From an uncultured Spirochaetia bacterium (GTDB lineage Bacteria; Spirochaetota; UBA4802; JAGODF01): a DNA stretch of 8,580 bases. Position 1 is the stretch's first letter. Every line of letters begins with the position of its first letter. Under the pieces are notes generated by a model, which saw nothing but the letters and a program-made list of their open reading frames with translations, ran no database searches and had not been told where the DNA came from. Of this stretch, positions 1 through 5,370 are shown piece after piece. The position numbers were made by a program, and so were the translations under genes. The stretch is from assembly GCA_937967705.1 (NCBI GenBank), contig CALCJG010000123.1, forward strand, positions 1 through 8,580, written 5' to 3'.

Positions 1-47
1 GACCACCGAGATCTACACTCTTTCCCTACACGACGCTCTTCCGATCT
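1..47 (+). other. Illumina universal (P5-side) sequencing adapter, untrimmed
   Basis: The first 47 bases match the 3' 47 of the 58 nt of the Illumina TruSeq universal adapter, ending in the diagnostic CGCTCTTCCGATCT. Read on the minus strand it begins AGATCGGAAGAGC, which is what read 2 gives when it runs through a short insert into the adapter. Its minus-strand translation in the frame of the adjoining gene gives the familiar contaminant peptide RSEERRVGKECRSRW. This is library-derived sequence. No gene, promoter or protein terminus should be inferred from it. Identification is from memory of the adapter sequence, and the match is full length. Confidence 0.98.
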
Positions 48-725
48 CATCTTCTTCATGATGCTGTCCAACTCGTCGGGTTTCATCTTTCCCTCGTCGA
101 GGATGGCCGACAGCAGGGCCTGGTTGGGTGCGCTGATACGGTTGACGATGAAGCCGGGCCGGTCTTTGAGCACCTTGACCGGTATCTTGCCGCACTTCTC
201 CGAGGCCGCGCTGAGGAGGTCCGCCGCTTCGTCGGAGGTCTTGTTGCCGTAGATGATCTCTACGAGTTTCATGCGGTTAACCGGATTGAAGAAGTGCATC
301 CCGACGAAACGCCCGGGATTGGAAACCACGCTGCCTATCTCGCTCACGCTCATGGTGGAGGTGTTGGTGGCCAGGATCGCTTCGGGGGAGGCGAGGTCCG
401 AGAGCTCTTTGAATACCTTCTTCTTGAGGTCCATGATTTCCGGGACCGCCTCGATGATGATCTGGGCGCCCTTCACGGCCTCGGCGGTGTCGGTGGTGGT
501 GGTGAGGTTTTTCATGGTGCTGTCCATCTCTTCCTGGCTCATCTTGCCCTTGCCCACCAGAAACTGCAGGCTGTCCTTCACCTTGGCCATGGCGCTGTCC
601 AGAAACTCCTGCTTGATGTCCTTCATGGATACCGGGAATCCCGCCTGGGCGAATACCTGGGCTATGCCGTGTCCCATGGCGCCGGAACCTATGACGGCGA
701 TTTTTTTGATGTCGTCGATTTTCAT
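48..725 (-). CDS. 3-hydroxyacyl-CoA dehydrogenase (3-hydroxybutyryl-CoA dehydrogenase type), 3' end missing
   Basis: Oxidises L-3-hydroxyacyl-CoA to 3-ketoacyl-CoA with NAD+, the third step of beta-oxidation, in the cytoplasm. The 226 visible residues start MKIDDIKKIAVIGSGAMGHG, with the Rossmann GxGxxG at 13-18. Expected catalytic residues are present: Ser123 in TNTST, His144 in GMHFFNPV, Glu156 twelve residues later (the family spacing) and Asn195 in GFIVNR. The ATG at 725 has an ideal AAGGAG at 732-737, six bases upstream. The family is usually about 280-310 aa, so some 55 or more C-terminal residues are missing. The frame stays open to base 1, but only because it reads into the sequencing adapter at 1-47, so the truncation is technical rather than biological. 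It is the third gene of the operon, 67 nt after the second dehydrogenase gene. The family call is firm; chain-length preference is unknown. Confidence 0.95.
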
Positions 726-792
726 GCTTTGCTCCTTAATAATAGTATAAGATTGAATGACTGTGTGCGTTTCCGGTTCGAGGTGTTCGGCC

Positions 793-1986
793 TCATTTAA
801 GCTCCTTGCTGGACATCTCCAGGACGTTCCGGGCTATGATCAGATGCTGTATCTGCCCCGTCCCCTCGAAGATGTCCATGATCTTGCTGTCCCGCATCCA
901 TTTCTCCGCCAGTTCTTTCCTGGAAAAACCGAGGGGTCCCAGGAGCTCGCAGCATTTCTGGGTGATCAGGGTGCCGCAGCGTCCCGCCTTGGCCTTGGCC
1001 ATCGAGGCCTCCACGTTGTTGAACTCCTCGTTGTCCGCCATCCAGGCGGCGCGCCATACGAGCAGGCGCATGGCTTCCAGCTGGGCTTCCATCATGTGGA
1101 ATTCCTTCTGCAGGGCGCTGGCGTTTTCGGGATTCTTTTCGTAGTCAAGGGGTATTCCGCTCTCTTCCATTTTTTCGCGGAGAAAATCCAGGGCGGCCCG
1201 GGCTATCCCGGTGGCCATGGAGGCCACCATGGGACGGGTGTTGTCGAAGGTCTTCATTACGCCCTTGAAGCCTTCGGTGTCCTGTTTTACCTCCGCGCTT
1301 CCGAGGATATTATTCTTCGGAATGCGGCAGTTGTCAAGCACGAAGGTGCCAGTGTCGGATGCCCGGATGCCCAGCTTGTGCTCCAGATGTTCCAGGCGGA
1401 AACCGGGCGTCCCCTTTTCCACGATGAAGGATTTTATGCCGGACTTGCCGGCCTTCCTGTCCACCGTGGCCCAGACCACCACCGCATCGCAGCGGTCGGC
1501 GCAGGTCACGAAGATCTTTTCGCCATTGAGGACCCACTCGTCTCCGTCCAGAACGGCGGTCGTTGTGATGGATCCGGAATCGGAACCGGAGCCCGGCTCG
1601 GTGATGGCCATGGCCGCCCATTTTCCCCCGAAACGCTCCAGCTGTTCATCAGTGGCCACCGCCGCGATGGCAGCGTTTCCCAGGCCGGCGTTGGGGATGG
1701 AGAGCAGAAGGCCCGCGTCGCCCCAGCACATCTCCTCGATTGTGGCCACTGTGGAGAGATTGATCCCCTTCTTGGGTTTGCCATTGCCGCTGTCGTTTGC
1801 GGCGCCTTCTTTTTTCTTCTTGGGGCGTCCCATGATCTGCATGCCCCGGAAGAGGTCCAGCTCTTTGGGGTATTCGTGCTCTGCCTCGTCGTACTTGCGC
1901 GCCACGGGTCTGAGGACGCCCTTGGCCAAATTGTTCATGCTGGACCTGAGGTTGGCCAGGTACTCCGGTGTTTCAAGGTTTATCAT
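793..1986 (-). CDS. Acyl-CoA dehydrogenase (subunit B of a probable heteromeric pair)
   Basis: FAD-dependent alpha,beta-dehydrogenation of an acyl-CoA, 397 aa. The beta-domain flavin motif TEPGSGSD is intact at 129-136, followed by LNGEKIFVT (153-161). The C-terminal IFEGTGQIQ (372-380) supplies the likely catalytic base Glu374 and a complete tail. Partner-facing motifs are poor: the usual RxQFG is absent (270-285 reads REKMEESGIPLDYEKN) and the usual LGGxGY is LGPLGF (349-354). A Lys/Gly/Asn-rich stretch at 54-73 (RPKKKKEG...GKPKKG) is unusual in the N-terminal helical domain. The ATG at 1986 is preferred over an in-frame GTG at 2028 because GAGAGG lies at 1995-2000, eight bases upstream, and the family begins about there; the GTG has no clear ribosome site. 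It is the second gene of the operon, 47 nt after subunit A. Substrate unknown. Confidence 0.93.
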   Translation of the reverse strand: MINLETPEYLANLRSSMNNLAKGVLRPVARKYDEAEHEYPKELDLFRGMQIMGRPKKKKEGAANDSGNGKPKKGINLSTVATIEEMCWGDAGLLLSIPNAGLGNAAIAAVATDEQLERFGGKWAAMAITEPGSGSDSGSITTTAVLDGDEWVLNGEKIFVTCADRCDAVVVWATVDRKAGKSGIKSFIVEKGTPGFRLEHLEHKLGIRASDTGTFVLDNCRIPKNNILGSAEVKQDTEGFKGVMKTFDNTRPMVASMATGIARAALDFLREKMEESGIPLDYEKNPENASALQKEFHMMEAQLEAMRLLVWRAAWMADNEEFNNVEASMAKAKAGRCGTLITQKCCELLGPLGFSRKELAEKWMRDSKIMDIFEGTGQIQHLIIARNVLEMSSKELK

Positions 1987-2033
1987 GATGGTTTCCTCTC
2001 TTTCGTTGATGTTTACGATGGGGGGCACCGTCT

Positions 2034-3128
2034 TTAAACGGCGGCCATCCCCTCCAGAATGGCGATGCCCCTTCCGTTGCGGTAATAGCGCTCAACGGGG
2101 TGTTCGCGGATGTAGCCGTGGCCGCCGAGTACCTGTACCCCGTAGTCGGTGATCTTCATGGCCATCTCCCCAGCATAGATCTTGGCGAGGTAGGAATCCC
2201 GTTTGGCATCCTTTCCCGCCTCCAGGGCGGATGCGGACTTCCAGGTCATCAGCCTCATGGCGTCCACCTCGTAGGCCATCTCAGCGATCATGAAGCTTAT
2301 GGATTGGCGGCTGGCTATGGGTTCCCCGAACTGAATGCGCTCCCGGGCGTAGTTGCGGGCATATTCGTAGGAGGCCCGGGCCACGCCGGTGCCGATGGCG
2401 GCCAGGGCGGTTCGAGTGTACTGAAGAAGACGGCCGAAATCGCATCCCGCCTCTCCTCCCAGTTTGTCCTCCGCGGGAATTTCGCAGTTCTCCAGGCGTA
2501 CCCGGTAGTTTTCCAGGGTGCCCAACCCCAGGTTCTTCTCCCGCTCGTCCACGGAGAGCCCCGGGTTCTCACGATCAACGATATAGAGGCCGTTTTTGCC
2601 CTCTTCGGCGGCGGCTATGAGGAAATGTTTGGCGCTCTGCGCCATGGGAACGAAACATTTTTCGCCGTTAAGAACATAGGACCCGTTCTTCCGAACGGCG
2701 CTGCTTTGCAGCTCCATGGGGTCGTAGCGAAAGCGGGGTTCGTTGAGGCCCAGGGTGCCGCACTCCTGAGGGTTCTGGGCGAAGAGCGGAAGGAGGCGTT
2801 CCTTCTGCTGATCCGTTCCCATCTCCAGAACGGGCAGGACGAAGAGAGCGGGAAGGGTGGATGCGATGGCAAAACCCATGTCGCCGAAAGCCAGTTCCTC
2901 GAGGATAATGGAGTTCATGACCGGGGAATGCCCCATGCCGTAACCGCCGTATTCTTCCGGTATCATCGAGGGGACGGTGCCCAGCTCGTAAAATTTGGTG
3001 AGATACTCCGCCGGGATATGGCCCTTTTCGTCCATCTCATGGGCGTTGTCCCTGATGCAGTTCTGGATTAGTTTGGCCGCCGTTTCCTTCATGACGGTCT
3101 GTTCTTCTGATAAGGAAAAGCAAATCAT
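2034..3128 (-). CDS. Acyl-CoA dehydrogenase (subunit A of a probable heteromeric pair), short C-terminus
   Basis: Acyl-CoA dehydrogenase family, 364 aa, first gene of the minus-strand operon. The C-terminal domain keeps canonical motifs: RIQFGEP (264-270), VQVLGGHGYIRE (331-341) and a Glu359 at the catalytic-base position (AILEG). The beta domain is degenerate. The expected TEPxxGSD is NEPRFRYD (129-136), and the flavin-contacting Thr/Ser after the LNGEK strand is Pro161 (LNGEKCFVP). The protein stops five residues after Glu359 (GMAAV), so the usual TxxIQ..IA..L tail is missing. The start at 3128 is chosen over an upstream in-frame ATG at 3170 because AGGAGG lies at 3134-3139, five bases away; the 3170 codon lies inside the operator. 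The operator-controlled promoter lies directly upstream. It is probably structural, or half of a shared active site with the next gene, rather than an independent enzyme. Confidence 0.92.
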   Translation of the reverse strand: MICFSLSEEQTVMKETAAKLIQNCIRDNAHEMDEKGHIPAEYLTKFYELGTVPSMIPEEYGGYGMGHSPVMNSIILEELAFGDMGFAIASTLPALFVLPVLEMGTDQQKERLLPLFAQNPQECGTLGLNEPRFRYDPMELQSSAVRKNGSYVLNGEKCFVPMAQSAKHFLIAAAEEGKNGLYIVDRENPGLSVDEREKNLGLGTLENYRVRLENCEIPAEDKLGGEAGCDFGRLLQYTRTALAAIGTGVARASYEYARNYARERIQFGEPIASRQSISFMIAEMAYEVDAMRLMTWKSASALEAGKDAKRDSYLAKIYAGEMAMKITDYGVQVLGGHGYIREHPVERYYRNGRGIAILEGMAAV

Positions 3129-3139
3129 ACCGACCTCCT
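3129..3139 (-). promoter_or_regulatory. Strong ribosome binding site that fixes the start of dehydrogenase A
   Basis: AGGAGG (minus strand, 3134-3139) is five bases before the ATG at 3128. It rules out the longer frame that would start at 3170 within the operator palindrome. Confidence 0.8.
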
Positions 3140-3162
3140 GACCAATGGTCAAATAATAGCGA

Positions 3163-3176
3163 ACTGACATGTCAGT
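3163..3176. promoter_or_regulatory. Operator 1: 14-bp perfect palindrome ACTGACATGTCAGT
   Basis: This is a perfect inverted repeat over the -10/start region of the promoter for the dehydrogenase operon. The same 14 bp occur at 5325-5338, and the 12-bp core CTGACATGTCAG at 6024-6035. Three copies, each immediately ahead of a transcription unit of the same pathway, next to a TetR-family gene, point to the binding site of that repressor. Assignment to this regulator is inferred from position and symmetry. Confidence 0.85.
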
Positions 3177-3201
3177 CTATTTATGGAGCCAATAAAATCA
3201 A
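3174..3201 (-). promoter_or_regulatory. Promoter of the dehydrogenase operon (TTGATT-N16-TAGACT)
   Basis: On the minus strand a -35-like TTGATT (3196-3201) and a -10-like TAGACT (3174-3179) are 16 bp apart, and the operator overlaps the -10. The SCP2 promoter at 5300-5327 has the same geometry and the same TAGACT. Repressor bound here would block RNA polymerase. The -10 is only 4/6 to consensus, so support comes mainly from the matching layout. Confidence 0.55.
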
Positions 3202-3216
3202 GCAGATTTTCTCTGC
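3202..3216 (-). terminator. Weak hairpin after the tetR gene
   Basis: On the minus strand GCAGA, a 5-nt loop and TCTGC are followed by TTGATTTTATT. It lies 34 nt after the regulator's stop and just before the dehydrogenase promoter, so it could reduce read-through from tetR. The stem is short and the T-run is interrupted, so this is tentative. Confidence 0.25.
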
Positions 3217-3249
3217 CTGCAGGATTTTTTTATCCGCTTCGTCCGGATG

Positions 3250-3870
3250 CTACCGGTTCTCAGGCTGCGGAAGGAAGAGTCCCGGAGCAAGGAGAGCGAT
3301 CAGTTTTTCCGTCAGCCGGTCGATGTCGTGGGCCTCCTTGCGGCTTTTCAGCACCACGAAGTACTGGTAGGCGATGCGGAAGAGCGCACCGGCCAGCACA
3401 TTGGCCGCCAGTTCCACGTCCAGGTCCTCGCTGATGTTCTTGAACTGCTGGCCCAGGCGGAGGTCGTCGGAAATGAAGTTGATGATCTTTCTCTCGAACT
3501 TCTTGATCAGGGAATCGAATTCGCTCTGTATGCCGATGGCCATCCTGAGAACGATGTTGCACATTTCGTTGTCACTCTCGAAGAAGAGCAGGGTGCGCTG
3601 TATGCGGTGACGGAAATAGCCCACGGCGCTGATGCTGTTGGCGTTGATGGCTCCCTCCGGCAGGGATATGAATTTTTCCCAGCTTTTATAGAATTCGTCG
3701 ATGAGGGTGATGAAGAGATCGTCCTTGTTTTTGAAATACTGGTATACGGTCCCCCGCGCGATCTTGGCTTCCTGTATGATGTCGGCTATCTGAGTCTGGT
3801 AGTAGCCGTGGCGCGAGAAGAGCCTCTTGGCGCAGTGGAGGATGTGTTTTTTGCGTTCTTCGGCGTTCAT
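3250..3870 (-). CDS. TetR/AcrR-family transcriptional repressor of the lipid-degradation genes
   Basis: A 206-aa one-component repressor of usual TetR length. The N-terminal DNA-binding domain shows the family pattern: ILHCAKRLFSRHGYYQTQIADII, then a recognition helix around 36-46 (KIARGTVYQYF) and KNKDDLF (47-53). The remainder is a divergent helical ligand-binding domain, as is typical. Location ahead of an acyl-CoA dehydrogenase operon and three matching palindromes in the window suggest that it represses acyl-CoA catabolism until an acyl-CoA or related ligand binds, as in the FadR/PaaR-type TetR proteins; the ligand is inferred. The ATG at 3870 is preferred (AGGGA at 3875-3879). An in-frame TTG at 3921 would add 17 residues not expected in the family and has no ribosome site. 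Confidence 0.92.
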   Translation of the reverse strand: MNAEERKKHILHCAKRLFSRHGYYQTQIADIIQEAKIARGTVYQYFKNKDDLFITLIDEFYKSWEKFISLPEGAINANSISAVGYFRHRIQRTLLFFESDNEMCNIVLRMAIGIQSEFDSLIKKFERKIINFISDDLRLGQQFKNISEDLDVELAANVLAGALFRIAYQYFVVLKSRKEAHDIDRLTEKLIALLAPGLFLPQPENR

Positions 3871-3944
3871 GGGTTCCCTGATCTGATGGTCCGGCTCCCC
3901 CGGGAGTAATCTGCGGTTCAACGCATCCGCATGAAGATGGGTTA

Positions 3945-3972
3945 ATCAGATAAGGACGGTTTCATATGTCAA
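3945..3972 (-). promoter_or_regulatory. Possible tetR promoter with a degenerate operator half-site
   Basis: On the minus strand a consensus TTGACA (3967-3972) is 16 bp from TCTGAT (3945-3950, 4/6 to TATAAT). The -35 overlaps TGACATATGA (3962-3971), which matches the operator core TGACATGTCA at 8 of 10 positions. Weak autoregulation is therefore conceivable. The second half-site is degraded, so this is tentative. Confidence 0.35.
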
Positions 3973-3998
3973 CCGATAAATTAGTCGCTTTGGGCAAA

Positions 3999-4017
3999 CC
4001 GCCTGGAATCCAGGCGG
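3999..4017 (-). terminator. Hairpin downstream of the lipoprotein genes
   Basis: CCGCCTGG and CCAGGCGG form a perfect 8-bp GC-rich stem around a 3-nt loop, 43 nt after the stop of the second lipoprotein gene. On the minus strand only TTT follows the stem, so intrinsic termination would be weak. It could instead be an RNA-stabilising 3' structure. Confidence 0.45.
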
Positions 4018-4060
4018 GAGGGGTCCTTTCTATGACATGATTACTGATATGCGGAAATGG

Positions 4061-4612
4061 TTATTTCATGATTACTTTGGGTGTCTCGTAAGGTGTCATG
4101 AGAAAGGTTTTTTCAATGGTGTCCCCGGTCAGGTAGCGGTTTTTCAAAGGCCTGTTCAGTCTAAAAGTATAACCGAAACGGGGATCTTCAGTTGCTGCTA
4201 TGGATTTATTCAGATGAGTGAAACGGTATATACCTTCCAGACTTCCCCCCTGTATCTTCAGATTATATCCTTCTATGGTCCATTGAGCTATTTCACCGGC
4301 TTCCAAATCACCGTCGGGATATCTCTCAAGTATCGCTCTGGAATAAATCAGGCTTATGCGACCGTCTTTAAGAAAATAGAGTGTGCCCATATGCCTTCCC
4401 CGATTCATGATTCGCCATCCTCCGTCCTTAGTCGGCAGGAAGAGGTTCTTTATATGGGGAATGTCTGCGGGTAATACTGCGCGGAATTTGCCGATGGGTC
4501 CGGAGAGAGCGCAGAGTGAAGAGCCAAGGGGTTTTGTTTCCCGAGAACTGGAGCAACCGATGAATGCAAGGATAACTGGCAAGATCATACATGGAAATTT
4601 TTTCATTTGCAT
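4061..4612 (-). CDS. Predicted lipoprotein of unknown function (paralogue of the upstream gene)
   Basis: 183 aa. A basic start (MQMKKF), a hydrophobic stretch and AFIGC-SSS with Cys20 form a plausible lipoprotein signal peptide, though the lipobox (F-I-G-C) is not ideal. The mature part would be an extracytoplasmic, probably beta-rich domain with no family I recognise. It aligns with the neighbouring lipoprotein around Trp111: the shared pattern is W.I, L, G.L, T, K.I, E, F.Y and L..P (111-155 here, 91-137 there), with a similar upstream FR.V....IP segment. No convincing ribosome site precedes the ATG at 4612 (or the alternative at 4606). A 10-codon mini-ORF ends four bases before it, which suggests translation by re-initiation. 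Base composition is visibly AT-richer than the catabolic genes. Function unknown. Confidence 0.75.
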   Translation of the reverse strand: MQMKKFPCMILPVILAFIGCSSSRETKPLGSSLCALSGPIGKFRAVLPADIPHIKNLFLPTKDGGWRIMNRGRHMGTLYFLKDGRISLIYSRAILERYPDGDLEAGEIAQWTIEGYNLKIQGGSLEGIYRFTHLNKSIAATEDPRFGYTFRLNRPLKNRYLTGDTIEKTFLMTPYETPKVIMK

Positions 4613-4616
4613 TTCT

Positions 4617-4649
4617 CTATCTTGAATTGCGGATGTAGTAGATGTTCAT
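4617..4649 (-). other. Mini-ORF bridging the two lipoprotein genes (possible translational relay)
   Basis: The ATG overlaps the stop of the upstream lipoprotein gene as ATGA (4646-4649). A textbook GGAGGAGG at 4657-4664 lies seven bases upstream. The frame encodes MNIYYIRNSR and stops four bases before the next lipoprotein's ATG, which has no ribosome site of its own. The arrangement would allow ribosomes to pass from one gene to the next. Whether the peptide itself matters is unknown. Confidence 0.3.
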
Positions 4650-5167
4650 TGGGGTGCCTCCTCCTTTTCGCTTAAAAGAGTGATGAAGGCATCCTCTCCC
4701 TTCGATTTGTATATCCAGACCGTTAATTTGTCGTCGTTGTATTTTCCCCAACGAATGGGCTTATCCAACTGGATGACCAGATAAGCAAATTCCCCATGTT
4801 CTGCGATGCCTATTCTCTTTTTTATTCGGGTGATCAGAAACTCTTCGTTGAGCTTCCCCGCTTTCAGGTGGAGGTGCTTTTCTTTTGTGATGTTCCATTT
4901 TCCATGAACCCATGGCTTATTCGGTTCGGCGACAATTACCGCCTTGTTGGGATAGAAGACAAAGAGAACCTTTTTCTTCAGACGGGGGCCCTGTACCAGA
5001 AAATTTTCGACAATGACAGGAATTTCCTCCTTTCGAACGGTTCTGTAGTTCTGGTCAGCTGAGAATTCGAAGGTTCTTTTCCTGAGAGTGTCCCAGTAAT
5101 CATCCTCGCAGCCATAGAGGATGGAAATAAAAATTACAAAGGTTGTTATTGTTCGTAGTATCTTCAT
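4646..5167 (-). CDS. Predicted lipoprotein of unknown function
   Basis: 173 aa. MKILRT, a hydrophobic core and ISILYGC with Cys20 give a good lipoprotein signal (Leu-Tyr-Gly-Cys). The residues after the cysteine are acidic (EDDYWD). The mature protein is rich in lysine and in alternating hydrophobic strands (KKVLFVFYPNKAVIVAE, FAYLVIQLDKPI), suggesting a beta-sheet domain. No known family recognised. It is a likely diverged tandem paralogue of the gene at 4061-4612, with its lipobox cysteine also at residue 20. It is first in a two-gene unit with its own promoter (5193-5221). It is transcribed away from the SCP2 gene and lacks the operator, so it is probably not part of the lipid regulon despite its position. 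Confidence 0.8.
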   Translation of the reverse strand: MKILRTITTFVIFISILYGCEDDYWDTLRKRTFEFSADQNYRTVRKEEIPVIVENFLVQGPRLKKKVLFVFYPNKAVIVAEPNKPWVHGKWNITKEKHLHLKAGKLNEEFLITRIKKRIGIAEHGEFAYLVIQLDKPIRWGKYNDDKLTVWIYKSKGEDAFITLLSEKEEAPQ

Positions 5168-5192
5168 TGTCGCCTGCTCTAAAGATTATGAG

Positions 5193-5221
5193 ATTAGAAT
5201 AAAAGTTTAAATCATTGTCAA
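5193..5221 (-). promoter_or_regulatory. Sigma70-type promoter of the lipoprotein pair
   Basis: The minus strand has a perfect TTGACA (5216-5221), a 17-bp spacer and TCTAAT (5193-5198, 5/6 to consensus), 25 bp upstream of the first lipoprotein ATG. No operator palindrome overlaps it, which suggests expression independent of the TetR regulator. Confidence 0.6.
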
Positions 5222-5299
5222 TCGGTTTTTGCCGGATAATAGTGCGCGGAAATACATGATATGTGGTCAGGGGCAATAGAACTCATGATAAAAAAAGGG

Positions 5300-5327
5300 T
5301 TGACAAAACGACTGATATAAATAGACT
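5300..5327 (+). promoter_or_regulatory. Promoter of the SCP2-like gene (TTGACA-N16-TAGACT)
   Basis: A perfect -35 TTGACA (5300-5305) is 16 bp from TAGACT (5322-5327), with the operator covering the -10 and the presumed start site. The spacing and -10 are identical to the dehydrogenase-operon promoter at 3174-3201. The stronger -35 suggests higher expression when derepressed. Confidence 0.65.
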
Positions 5328-5338
5328 GACATGTCAGT
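5325..5338. promoter_or_regulatory. Operator 2: 14-bp perfect palindrome ACTGACATGTCAGT
   Basis: Identical to operator 1. The identity extends to 25 bp (5317-5341 equals the reverse complement of 3160-3184), so promoter -10 and operator are shared as one module in the same orientation relative to each gene. Likely TetR repressor site. Confidence 0.85.
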
Positions 5339-5370
5339 TCGTTGTAATAAATCAAGTAAGGAGAACAAAC

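Noticed and set aside
13..195. Small minus-strand frame ending in GRASCRERV
   Set aside because: The tail is a known translation of Illumina adapter and the rest is an off-frame reading of the 3-hydroxyacyl-CoA dehydrogenase gene.
757..2037. 426-codon open frame on the plus strand opposite dehydrogenase B
   Set aside because: Antisense to a clear acyl-CoA dehydrogenase, with a His/Gly-rich composition typical of shadow frames. The same holds for the frame at 2100-3071.
3232..3248. Hairpin ATCCG/CGGAT next to a T7 run as a terminator for tetR
   Set aside because: The T-run precedes the stem on the plus strand and reads as A's after the stem on the minus strand, the wrong polarity for termination of tetR. 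It also overlaps sequence just at the stop codon.
4036..4076. 10-bp direct repeat CATGATTACT (4036-4045 and 4067-4076) as an insertion-site duplication for the AT-rich island
   Set aside because: Both copies are at the same edge of the island, with no matching copy at the other edge, so it does not look like a target-site duplication.
5263..5370. N-terminal extension of the SCP2-like protein from a GTG at 5263
   Set aside because: It would lie upstream of the -35 and operator, has no ribosome site, and a strong AAGGAG precedes the ATG at 5371.
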